A DNA stretch of 64,000 nucleotides. Source: Hydractinia symbiolongicarpus (Eukaryota > Cnidaria > Hydrozoa > Anthoathecata > Hydractiniidae). Of this stretch, positions 1 to 11,439 are shown one piece after another. The translations under genes and the position numbers were made by a program. The stretch is taken from positions 1,612,001-1,676,000 of the forward strand of contig NC_079887.1 of NCBI RefSeq assembly GCF_029227915.1, in the 5' to 3' direction. Within the stretch, counting starts at the first letter, position 1. Each line of letters begins with the position of its first letter. The notes beneath the pieces were generated by a model that had not been told where the DNA came from, did no database searches, and worked only from the letters and a program-made list of their open reading frames with translations.

Positions 1-203
1 TCAAAAACATTTTCATATTTGATGGGACGCTGAATAAAAGAAGTTTAATCGCCGACAATCGAAGATCCGCGATTTCCCGTAAATCCCGGACTCGGCCCGT
101 ATAGTCAAAAGTATACAAAGAAAGTACCCAGGAAGTAAACTCATTTCCCGAACGATTTTTTAAATTATTTTTTCACCACTAAAACGCATGAGACTTGTAG
201 TTT

Positions 204-225
204 TCAAAAATGTTTTCATTTTTGA
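204..225. other. 9-bp perfect inverted repeat (first example; in most monomers)
   Basis: The arms tcaaaaatg (204-212) and catttttga (217-225) are exact reverse complements around the 4-base loop tttt. The same dyad sits about 20 bases into most alpha and beta monomers. Loop variants ttat (domain A) and tatt (S monomers in domain B) keep both arms. Monomers starting gtttttaaaaatg lose only one outer arm position. Omega monomers change both arms. Confidence 0.9.
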
Positions 226-298
226 TGAGACGCTTAATGAAAGAGGTTTAATCGCCGGCAAACGAAATCCCGCGTTTTCCCGTAAATCCGGGGCTTGG

Positions 299-312
299 CC
301 CGTATAGTCGAA
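299..312 (-). other. CENP-B-box-like string, one base short (example)
   Basis: The + strand reads cccgtatagtcgaa. On the - strand this is TTCG-NNN-A-NN-CGGG, whereas the core CENP-B box is TTCG-NNNN-A-NN-CGGG. All nine specified bases are present but one spacer base is missing. It occurs in monomers with the gtcgaatg 3' type and is lost in gtcaaaag monomers and in delta monomers. Binding is not shown. Confidence 0.4.
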
Positions 313-695
313 TGTATACAAAGAAAGTACCCAGGGAGTAAACTCATTTCCCGAACGATTTTTTAAATTATCTTTTCACCACTAAAACGCATGAGACTTG
401 TAGTTTTCAAATATGTTTTCATTTTTGATGAGACGCTTAATGAAAGAGGTTTAATCGCCGGCAAACGAAATCCTGCGTTTTCCCGTAAATCCGGGGCTTG
501 GCCCGTATAGTCGAATGTATACAAAGAAAGTACCCAGGGAGTAAACTCATTTCCCGAACGATTTTTTGAATTATTTTTTCACCACTAAAACGCATGAGAC
601 TTGTAGTTTTCAAAAATGTTATCATTTTTGATGAGACGCTTAATGAAAGAGGTTTAATCGCCGGATAACGAAAACCCGCGATTTCCCGTAAATCC

Positions 696-708
696 CGGGC
701 TTGGCCCG
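696..708. other. G/C hairpin of beta-type monomers (example)
   Basis: The arms cgggc (696-700) and gcccg (704-708) flank the loop ttg. Monomers with cccgggcttggcccg have it; alpha monomers with ggactcggcccg do not form a comparable stem. Some copies read cgggcttcgcccg with the stem kept. Role unknown. Confidence 0.75.
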
Positions 709-1603
709 TATAGTCGAATGTATACAAAGAAAGTACCCTGTGAGTAAACTTATTTCCTGAACGATTTTTTAAATTATTTTTTCACCACTAAAACGCATAA
801 GACTTGTAGTTTTTAAAAATGTTTTCACTTTTGATGAGACGCTGAATAAAAGAAGTTTAATCGCCGGCAAACGAAAACCCGCTATTTCCCGTAAACCCCG
901 GACTCAACCCGTATAGTCGAAAGTATACAGAGAAAGTACCCAGGGTGTAAACTCATTTCCCGAACGATTTTTTATATTATTTTTTTACCACTAAACGCAT
1001 GAGACTTGTAGTTTTCAAAAACATTTTCATATTTGATGGGACGCTGAATAAAAGAAGTTTAATCGCCGACAATCGAAGATCCGCGATTTCCCGTAAATCC
1101 CGGACTCGGCCCGTATAGTCAAAAGTATACAAAGAAAGTACCCAGGGAGTAAACTCATTTCCCGAACGATTTTTTAAATTATTTTTTCACCACTAAAACG
1201 CATGAGACTTGTAGTTTTCAAAAATGTTTTCATTTTTGATGAGACGCTTAATGAAAGAGGTTTAATCGCCGGCAAACGAAATCCCGCGTTTTCCCGTAAA
1301 TCCGGGGCTTAACCCGTATAGTCGAATGTATACAAAGAAAGTACCCAGGGAGTAAACTCATTTCCCGAACGATTTTTTAAATTATCTTTTCACCACTAAA
1401 ACGCATGAGACTTGTAGTTTTCAAAAATGTTTTCATTTTTGATGAGACGCTGAATAAAAGAAGTTTAATCGCCGGCAAACGAAAACCCGCCATTTCCCGT
1501 AAACCCCGGACTCGACCCGTCTAGTCAAAAGTATACAGAGAAAGTACCCAGGGAGTAAACTCATTTCCCGAACGATTTTTTATATTATTTTTTTACCACT
1601 AAA

Positions 1604-1806
1604 CGCATGAGACTTGTAGTTTTCAAAAATATTTTCATATTTGATGGGACGCTGAATAAAAGAAGTTTAATCGCCGGCAAACGAAGATCCGCGATTTCCC
1701 GTAAATCCCGGACTCGGCCCGTAAAGTCAAAGGTATACAAAGAAAGTACCCAGGGAGTAAACTCATTTCCCGAACGATTTTTTAAATTATTTTTTCACCA
1801 CTAAAA
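1604..1806 (+). repeat. Representative omega-class monomer (gatggg type)
   Basis: Defined by catatttgatgggacgctg, gaagatccgcg and cccgtaaagtc. A sister form has aaaacattttcatatttg and gccgacaaacg (for example 1011-1100). Omega monomers are frequent in domain A and return singly at about 42.4, 46.8, 49.7 and 55.2 kb, each time followed by a cgcgtttt beta monomer as in domain A. The changes alter both arms of the inverted repeat seen in other classes. Confidence 0.88.
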
Positions 1807-2212
1807 CGCATGAGACTTGTAGTTTTCAAATATGTTTTCATTTTTGATGAGACGCTTAATGAAAGATGTTTAATCGCCGGCAAACGAAATCCCGCGTTTT
1901 CCCGTAAATCCGGGGCTTGGCCCGTATAGTCGAATGTATACAAAGAAAGTACCTAGGGAGTAAACTCATTTCCCGAACGATTTTTTGAATTATTTTTTCA
2001 CCACTAAAACGCATGAGACTTGTAGTTTTCAAAAATGTTATCATTTTTGATGAGACGCTTAATGAAAGAGGTTTAATCGCCGGATAACGAAAACCCGCGA
2101 TTTCCCGTAAATCCCGGGCTTCGCCCGTATAGTCGAATGTATACAAAGAAAGTACCCTGTGAGTAAACTTATTTCCTGAACGATTTTTTAAATTATTTCT
2201 TCACCACTAAAA

Positions 2213-2414
2213 CGCATAAGACTTGTAGTTTTTAAAAATGTTTTCATTTTTGATGAGACGCTGAATAAAAGAAGTTTAATCGCCGGCAAACGAAAACCCG
2301 CCATTTCCCGTAAACCCCGGACTCAACCCGTATAGTCGAAAGTATACAGAAAAAGTACCCAGGGAGTAAACTCATTTCCCGAACGATTTTTTATATTATT
2401 TTTTTACCACTAAA
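2213..2414 (+). repeat. Representative 'cgcataag' monomer (202 bp)
   Basis: Starts cgcataagacttgtagttttt instead of cgcatgag, and carries ccccggactcaacccg and gtcgaaagtatacaga. The last A of the usual actaaaacg is missing at its end (actaaacg), which gives 202 bp. In domain A it regularly sits between the ggataacg beta monomer and an omega monomer, so it marks a fixed position in the higher-order unit. Confidence 0.85.
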
Positions 2415-4200
2415 CGCATGAGACTTGTAGTTTTCAAAAACATTTTCACATTTGATGGGACGCTGAATAAAAGAAGTTTAATCGCCGACAAACGAAGATC
2501 CGCGATTTCCCGTAAATCCCGGACTCGGCCCGTATAGTCAAAAGTATACAAAGAAAGTACCCAGGGAGTAAACTCATTTCCCGAACGATTTTTTAAATTA
2601 TTTTTTCACCACTAAAACGCATGAGACTTGTAGTTTTCAAAAATGTTTTCATTTTTGATGAGACGCTTAATGAAAGAGATTTAATCGCCGGAAAACGAAA
2701 ACCCGCGATTTCCCGTAAATCTCGGCTTGGCCCGTATGGTCAAAAGTATACAAAGAAAGTACCAAGGGAGTAAACTCATTTCCCGAACGATTTTTAAAAT
2801 ATTTTTTCACCACTAAAACCCATGAGACTTATAGTTTCTAAAAATGTTTTCATTTTTGATGAGACGCTGAATAAAAGAAGTTTTAATCGCCGGCAAACAA
2901 AATCCCGCGTTTTCCCGTAAATCCGGGGCTTGGCCCGTATAGTCGAATGTATACAAAGAAAGTACCCAGGGAGTAAACTCATTTCCCGAACGATTTTTTG
3001 AATTATTTTTTCACCACTAAAACACATGAGACTTGTAGTTTTCAAAAATGTTATCATTTTTGATGAGACGCTTAATGAAAGAGGTTTAATCGCCGGATAA
3101 CGAAAACCCGCGATTTCCCGTAAATCCCGGGCTTGGCCCGTATAGTCGAATGTATACAAAGAAAGTACCCTGTGAGTAAACTTATTTCCTGAACGATTTT
3201 TTAAATTATTTTTTCACCACTAAAACGCATAAGACTTGTAGTTTTTAAAAATGTTTTCATTTTTGATGAGACGCTGAATAAAAGAAGTTTAATCGCCGGC
3301 ATACGAAAACCCGCCATTTCCCGTAAACCCCGGACTCAACCCGTATAGTCGAAAGTATACAGAGAAAGTACCCAGGGAGTAAACTCATTTCCCGAACGAT
3401 TTTTTATATTATTTTTTTACCACTAAACGCATGAGACTTGTAGTTTTCAAAAACATTTTCATATTTGATGGGACGCTGAATAAAAGAAGTTTAATCGCCG
3501 ACAAACGAAGATCCGCGATTTCCCGTAAATCCCGGACTCGGCCCGTATAGTCAAAAGTATACAAAGAAAGTACCCAGGGAGTAAACGCATTTCCCGAACG
3601 ATTTTTTAAATTATTTTTTCACCACTAAAACGCATGAGACTTGTAGTTTTCAAAAATATTTTCATATTTGATGGGACGCTGAATAAAAGAAGTTTAATCG
3701 CCGGCAAACGAAGATCCGCGATTTCCCGTATATCCCGGACTCGGCCCGTAAAGTCAAAAGTATACAAAGAAAGTACCCAGGGAGTAAACTCATTTCCCGA
3801 ACGATTTTTTAAATTATTTTTTCACCACTAAAACGCATGAGACTTGTAGTTTTCAAATATGTTTTCATTTTTGATGAGACGCTTAATGAAAGAGGTTTAA
3901 TCGCCGTCAAACGAAATCCCGCGTTTTCCCGTAAATCCGGGGCTTGGCCCGTATAGTCGAATGTATACAAAGAAAGTACCCAGGGAGTAAACTCATTTCC
4001 CGAACGATTTTTTGAATTATTTTTTCACCACTAAAACGCATGAGACTTGTAGTTTTCAAAAATGTTATCATTTTTGATGAGACGCTTAATGAAAGAGGTT
4101 TAATCGCCGGATAACGAAAACCCGCGATTTCCCGTAAATCCCGGGCTTGGCCCGTATAGTCGAATGTATACAAAGAATGTACCCTGTGAGTAAACTCATT

Positions 4201-6834
4201 TCCAGAACGATTTTTTATATTATTTTTTTACCACTAAACGCATGAGACTTGTAGTTTTCAAAAACATTTTCATATTTGATGGGACGCTGAATAAAAGAAG
4301 TTTAATCGCCGACAAACGAAGATCCGCGATTTCCCGTAAATCCCGGACTCGGCCCGTATAGTCAAAAGTATACAAAGAAAGTACCCAGGGAGTAAACTCA
4401 TTTCCCGAACGATTTTTTAAATTATTTTTTCACCACTAAAACGCATGAGACTTGTAGTTTTCAAAAATATTTTCATATTTGATGGGACGCTAAATAAAAG
4501 AAGTTTAATCGCCGGCAAACGAAATCCCGCGTTTTCCCGTAAATCCGGGGCTTGGCCCGTATAGTCGAATGTATGCAAAGAAAGTACCCAGGGAGTAAAC
4601 TCATTTCCCGAACGATTTTTTAAATTATCTTTTCACCACTAAAACGCATGAGACTTGTAGTTTTCAAAAATGTTTTAATTTTTGATGAGACGCTGAATAA
4701 AAGAAGTTTAATCGCCGGCAAACGAAAACCCGCCATTTCCCGTAAACCCCGGACTCGACCCGTATAGTCAAAAGTATACAGAGAAAGTACCCAGGGAGTA
4801 AACTCATTTCCCGAACGATTTTTTATATTATTTTTTTACCACTAAACGCATGAGACTTGTACTTTTCAAAAATATTTTCATATTTGATGGGACGCTGAAT
4901 AAAAGAAGTTTAATCGCCGGCAAACGAAGATCCGCGATTTCCCGTAAATCCCGGACTCGGCCCGTAAAGTCAAAGGTATACAAAGAAAGTACCCAGGGAG
5001 TAAACTCATTTCCCGAACGATTTTTTAAATTATTTTTTCACCACTAAAACGCATGAGACTTGTAGTTTTCAAATATGTTTTCATTTTTGATGAGACGCTT
5101 AATGAAAGATGTTTAATCGCCGGCAAACGAAATCCCGCGTTTTCCCGTAAATCCGGGGCTTGGCCCGTATAGTCGAATGTATACAAAGAAAGTACCTAGG
5201 GAGTAAACTCATTTCCCGAACGATTTTTTGAATTATTTTTTCACCACTAAAACGCATGAGACTTGTAGTTTTTAAAAATGTTATCATTTTTGATGAGACG
5301 CTTAATGAAAGAGGTTTAATCGCCGGATAACGAAAACCCGCGATTTCCCGTAAATCCCTGGCTTGGCCCGTATAGTCGAATGTATACAAAGAAAGTACCC
5401 TGTGAGTAAACTTATTTCCTGAACGATTTTTTAAATTTTTTCTTCACCACTAAAACGCATAAGACTTGTAGTTTTTAAAAATGTTTTCATTTTTGATGAG
5501 ACGCTGAATAAAAGAAGTTTAATCGCCGGCAAACGAAAACCCGCCATTTCCCGTAAACCCCGGACTCAACCCGTATAGTCGAAAGTATACAGAAAAAGTA
5601 CCCAGGGAGTAAACTCATTTCCCGAACGATTTTTTATATTATTTTTTTACCACTAAAACGCATGAGACTTGTAGTTTTCAAAAATGTTTTCATTTTTGAT
5701 GAGACGCTTAATGAAAGAGATTTAATCGCCGGAAAACGAAAACCCGCGATTTCCCGTAAATCTCGGCTTGGCCGGTATGGTCAAAAGTATACAAAGAAAG
5801 TACCCAGGGAGTAAACTCATTTCCCGAACGATTTTTTAAATTATTTTTTCACCACTAAAACGCATGAGACTTGTAGTTTTCAAAAATGTTTTCATTTTTG
5901 ATGAGACGCTTAATGAAAGAGATTTAATCGCCGGAAAACGAAAACCCGCGATTTCCCGTAAATCTCGGCTTGGCCCGTATGGTCAAAAGTATACAAAGAA
6001 AGTACCCAGGGAGTAAACTCATTTCCCGAACGATTTTTTGAATTATTTTTTCACCACTAAAACACATGAGACTTGTAGTTTTCAAAAATGTTATCATTTT
6101 TGATGAGACGCTTAATGAAAGAGGTTTAATCGCCGGATAACGAAAACCCGCGATTTCCCGTAAATCCCGGGCTTGGCCCGTATAGTCGAATGTATACAAA
6201 GAAAGTACCCTGTGAGTAAACTTATTTCCTGAACGATTTTTTAAATTATTTTTTCACCACTAAAACGCATAAGACTTGTAGTTTTTAAAAATGTTTTCAT
6301 TTTTGATGAGACGCTGAATAAAAGAAGTTTAATCGCCGGCATACGAAAACCCGCCATTTCCCGTAAACCCCGGACTCAACCCGTATAGTCGAAAGTATAC
6401 AGAGAAAGTACCCAGGGAGTAAACTCATTTCCCGAACGATTTTTTATATTATTTTTTTACCACTAAACGCATGAGACTTGTAGTTTTCAAAAACATTTTC
6501 ATATTTGATGGGACGCTGAATAAAAGAAGTTTAATCGCCGACAAACGAAGATCCGCGATTTCCCGTAAATCCCGGACTCGGCCCGTATAGTCAAAAGTAT
6601 ACAAAGAAAGTACCCAGGGAGTAAACCCATTTCCCGAACGATTTTTTAAATTATTTTTTCACCACTAAAACGCATGAGACTTGTAGTTTTCAAAAATATT
6701 TTCATATTTGATGGGACGCTGAATAAAAGAAGTTTAATCGCCGGCAAACGAAGATCCGCGATTTCCCGTAAATCCCGGGCTTGGCCCGTATAGTCGAGTG
6801 TATACAAAGAATGTACCCTGTGAGTAAACTCATT
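4201..6834 (+). repeat. Domain A HOR unit, 2634 bp (13 monomers)
   Basis: Runs from one tttccagaacg junction to the next. Compared with the following unit it holds two extra monomers near 4445-4850: an omega-5'/beta-3' hybrid and an alpha-like copy with cgacccg. It lacks one monomer that the next unit has near 8.27-8.47 kb. From 4832 on it matches the next unit at a shift of 2229 bp. The numbers agree: 2634 - 405 = 2229, and 2229 + about 203 = 2431. Confidence 0.75.
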
Positions 6835-9265
6835 TCCAGAACGATTTTTTATATTATTTTTTTACCACTAAACGCATGAGACTTGTAGTTTTCAAAAACA
6901 TTTTCATATTTGATGGGACGCTGAATAAAAGAAGTTTAATCGCCGACAAACGAAGATCCGCGATTTCCCGTAAATCCCGGACTCGGCCCGTATAGTCAAA
7001 AGTATACAAAGAAAGTACCCAGGGAGTAAACTCATTTCCCGAACGATTTTTTAAATTATTTTTTCACCACTAAAACGCATGAGACTTGTAGTTTTCAAAA
7101 ATATTTTCATATTTGATGGGACGCTGAATAAAAGAAGTTTAATCGCCGGCAAACGAAGATCCGCGATTTCCCGTAAATCCCGGACTCGGCCCGTAAAGTC
7201 AAAAGTATACAAAGAAAGTACCCAGGGAGTAAACTCATTTCCCGAACGATTTTTTAAATTATTTTTTCACCACTAAAACGCATGAGACTTGTAGTTTTCA
7301 AATATGTTTTCATTTTTGAAGAGACGCTTAATGAAAGAGGTTTAATCGCCGGCAAACGAAATCCCGCGTTTTCCCGTAAATCCGGGCTTGGCCCGTATAG
7401 TCGAATGTATACAAAGAAAGTACCTAGGGAGTAAACTCATTTCCCGAACGATTTTTTGAATTATTTTTTCACCACTAAAACGCATGAGACTTGTAGTTTT
7501 TAAAAATGTTATCATTTTTGATGAGACGCTTAATGAAAGAGGTTTAATCGCCGGATAACGAAAACCCGCGATTTCCCGTAAATCCCGGGCTTGGCCCGTA
7601 TAGTCGAATGTATACAAAGAAAGTACCCTGTGAGTAAACTTATTTCCTGAACGATTTTTTAAATTTTTTCTTCACCACTAAAACGCATAAGACTTGTAGT
7701 TTTTAAAAATGTTTTCATTTTTGATGAGACGCTGAATAAAAGAAATTTAATCGCCGGCAAACGAAAACCCGCCATTTCCCGTAAACCCCGGACTCAACCC
7801 GTATAGTCGAAAGTATACAGAAAAAGTACCCAGGGAGTAAACTCATTTCCCGAACGATTTTTTATATTATTTTTTTACCACTAAAACGCATGAGACTTGT
7901 AGTTTTCAAAAATGTTTTCATTTTTGATGAGACGCTTAATGAAAGAGATTTAATCGCCGGAAAACGAAAACCCGCGATTTCCCGTAAATCTCGGCTTGGC
8001 CGGTATGGTCAAAAGTATACAAAGAAAGTACCCAGGGAGTAAACTCATTTCCCGAACGATTTTTTAAATTATTTTTTCACCACTAAAACGCATGAGACTT
8101 GTAGTTTTCAAAAATGTTTTCATTTTTGATGAGACGCTTAATGAAAGAGATTTAATCGCCGGAAAACGAAAACCCGCGATTTCCCGTAAATCTCGGCTTG
8201 GCCCGTATGGTCAAAAGTATACAAAGAAAGTACCCAGGGAGTAAACTCATTTCCCGATCGATTTTTAAAATATTTTTTCACCACTAAAACCCATGAGACT
8301 TATAGTTTCTAAAAATGTTTTCATTTTTGATGAGACGCTGAATAAAAGAAGTTTTAATCGCCGGCAAACGAAATCCCGCGTTTTCCCGTAAATCCGGGGC
8401 TTGGCCCGTATAGTCGAATGTATACAAAGAAAGTACCCAGGGAGTAAACTCATTTCCCGAACGATTTTTTGAATTATTTTTTCACCACTAAAACACATGA
8501 GACTTGTAGTTTTCAAAAATGTTATCATTTTTGATGAGACGCTTAATGAAAGAGGTTTAATCGCCGGATAACGAAAACCCGCGATTTCCCGTAAATCCCG
8601 GGCTTGGCCCGTATAGTCGAATGTATACAAAGAAAGTACCCTGTGAGTAAACTTATTTCCTGAACGATTTTTTAAATTATTTTTTCACCACTAAAACGCA
8701 TAAGACTTGTAGTTTTTAAAAATGTTTTCATTTTTGATGAGACGCTGAATATAAGAAGTTTAATCGCCGGCATACGAAAACCCGCCATTTCCCGTAAACC
8801 CCGGACTCAACCCGTATAGTCGAAAGTATACAGAGAAAGTACCCAGGGAGTAAACTCATTTCCCGAACGATTTTTTATATTATTTTTTTACCACTAAACG
8901 CATGAGACTTGTAGTTTTCAAAAACATTTTCATATTTGATGGGACGCTGAATAAAAGAAGTTTAATCGCCGACAAACGAAGATCCGCGATTTCCCGTAAA
9001 TCCCGGACTCGGCCCGTATAGTCAAAAGTATACAAAGAAAGTACCCAGGGAGTAAACGCATTTCCCGAACGATTTTTTAAATTATTTTTTCACCACTAAA
9101 ACGCATGAGACTTGTAGTTTTCAAAAATATTTTCATATTTGATGGGACGCTGAATAAAAGAAGTTTAATCGCCGGCAAACGAAGATCCGCGATTTCCCGT
9201 AAATCCCGGGCTTGGCCCGTATAGTCGAATGTATACAAAGAATGTACCCTGTGAGTAAACTCATT
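6835..9265 (+). repeat. Domain A HOR unit, 2431 bp (12 monomers)
   Basis: Begins and ends at tttccagaacg junctions. It includes one monomer (cccatgagacttatagtttct, near 8288-8490) absent from the preceding unit but present near 2.8-3.0 kb. The start of the next unit matches for about 650 bases at shift 2431, including the rare gaagagacgct variant at 7318 and 9749, then diverges when an omega monomer appears at ~9.92 kb. Confidence 0.75.
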
Positions 9266-11439
9266 TCCAGAACGATTTTTTATATTATTTTTTTACCACT
9301 AAACGCATGAGACTTGCAGTTTTCAAAAACATTTTCATATTTGATGGGACGCTGAATAAAAGAAGTTTAATCGCCGACAAACGAAGATCCGCGATTTCCC
9401 GTAAATCCCGGACTCGGCCCGTATAGTCAAAAGTATACAAAGAAAGTACCCAGGGAGTAAACTCATTTCCCGAACGATTTTTTAAATTATTTTTTCACCA
9501 CTAAAACGCATGAGACTTGTAGTTTTCAAAAATATTTTCATATTTGATGGGACGCTGAATAAAAGAAGTTTAATCGCCGGCAAACGAAGAACCGCGATTT
9601 CCCGTAAATCCCGGACTCGGCCCGTAAAGTCAAAAGTATACAAAGAAAGTACCCAGGGAGTAAACTCATTTCCCGAACGATTTTTTAAATTATTTTTTCA
9701 CCACTAAAACGCATGAGACTTGTAGTTTTCAAATATGTTTTCATTTTTGAAGAGACGCTTAATGAAAGAGGTTTAATCGCCGGCAAACGAGATCCCGCGT
9801 TTTCCCGTAAATCCGGGGCTTGGCCCGTATAGTCGAATGTATACAAAGAAAGTACCCAGGGAGTAAACTCATTTCCCGAACGATTTTTTGAATTATTTTT
9901 TCACCACTAAAACGCATGAGACTTGTAGTTTTCAAAAACATTTTCATATTTGATGGGACGCTGAATAAAAGAAGTTTAATCGCCGACAAACGAAGATCCG
10001 CGATTTCCCGTAAATCCCGGACTCGGCCCGTATAGTCAAAAGTATACAAAGAAAGTACCCAGGGAGTAAACTCATTTCCCGAACGATTTTTTAAATTATT
10101 TTTTCACCACTAAAACGCATGAGACTTGTAGTTTTCAAAAATGTTTTCATTTTTGATGAGACGCTTAATGAAAGAGGTTTAATCGCCGGAAAACGAAAAC
10201 CCGCGATTTCCCGTAAATCTCGGCTTGGCCCGTATGGTCAAAAGTATACAAAGAAAGTACCCAGGGAGTAAACTCATTTCCCGAACGATTTTTTAAATTA
10301 TTTTTTCACCACTAAAACCCATGAGACTTATAGTTTTCAAAAATGTTTTCATTTTTGATGAGACGCTGAATAAAAGAAGTTTTAATCGCCGGCAAACGAA
10401 ATCGCGCGTTTTCCTGTAAATCCGGGGCTTGGCCCGTATAGTCGAATGTATACAAAGAAAGTACCCAGGGAGTAAACTCATTTCCCGAACGATTTTTTGA
10501 ATTATTTTTTCACCACTAAAACGCATGAGACTTGTAGTTTTTAAAAATGTTATCATTTTTGGTGAGACGCTGAATAAAAGAAGTTTAATCGCCGGCAAAC
10601 GAAAACCCGCCATTTCCCGTAAACCCCGGACTCAACCCGTATAGTCGAAAGTATACAGAGAAAGTACCCAGGGAGTAAACTCATTTCCCGAACGATTTTT
10701 TATATAATTTTTTTACCACTAAACGCATGAGACTTGTAGTTTTCAAAAACATTTTCATATTTGATGGGACGCTGAATAAAAGAAGTTTAATCGCCGACAA
10801 ACGAAGATCCGCGATTTCCCGTAAATCCCGGACTCGGCCCGTATAGTCAAAAGTATACAAAGAAAGTACCCAGGGAGTAAACTCATTTTCCGAACGATTT
10901 TTTAAATTATATTTTCACCACTAAAACGCATGAGACTTGTATTTTCAAAAATGTTTTCATTTTTGATGAGACGCTGAATGAAAGAAGTTTAATCGCCGGC
11001 AAACGAAAACCTGCGATTTTCCGTAAATCCCGGACTCGGCCCGTATAGTCAAAAGTATACAAAGAAAGTACCCAGGGAGTAAACTCATTTCCCGAACGAT
11101 TTTTTAAATTATTATTTCACCACTAAAGCCCATGAGACTTGTAGTTTTTAAAAATGTTTTCATTTTTGATGAGACGCTGAATAAAAGAGTTTAATCGCCG
11201 GCAAACGAAAACCCGCCATTTCCCGTAAACCCTGGACTCGGCCTGTTTAATCAAAAGTATACAAAGAAAGTACCCAGGGAGTAAACTCATTTCCCGAACG
11301 ATTTTTTATATTATTTTTTTACCACTAAACGCATGAGTCTTGTAGTTTTCAAAAATATTTTCATATTTGATGGGACTCTGAATAAAAGAAGTTTAATCGC
11401 CGGCAAACGAAGATCCGCGATTTCCCGTAAATCCCAGAC

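Larger units (their letters stand above)
185..387 (+). repeat. Representative beta-class monomer (203 bp)
   Basis: First complete monomer in the window. It differs from alpha at linked sites: cttaatgaaagagg replaces ctgaataaaagaag, gaaatcccgcgtttt replaces gaaaacccgcc, ggggcttggcccg replaces ggactcggcccg, and gtcgaatgtatac replaces gtcaaaagtatac. The linkage of these differences over ~100 bases defines beta as a haplotype rather than random noise. Beta copies with agtgg in place of agagg dominate domains C to E. Confidence 0.9.
1..10926 (+). repeat. Domain A: omega/beta/cgcataag higher-order repeats
   Basis: About 54 monomers rich in omega (gatggg), beta with cgcgttttcccg, the beta subtype gttatc...ggataacg, and cgcataag types. 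The class order repeats. The first ~400 bases recur at 1015 (shift 1014, five monomers). A monomer junction reading tttccagaacg occurs at 4201, 6835 and 9266, spacing 2634 and 2431 bp. The block 2784-3720 recurs near 8255-9190 (shift 5471). No gene is present; reading frames here are by-products of the repeat. The right edge is set where the first Q-type monomer (acttgtattttcaaaaatg) begins and is approximate. Confidence 0.8.

Noticed and set aside
2794-3159. Longest - strand frame (121 codons), repeated identically at 8265-8630.
   Set aside because: It is open across two monomers only because of one-base length changes near 2790-2890. The second copy is part of the 5471-bp-shift duplication. 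Its translation is the same satellite-derived string as the shorter frames.
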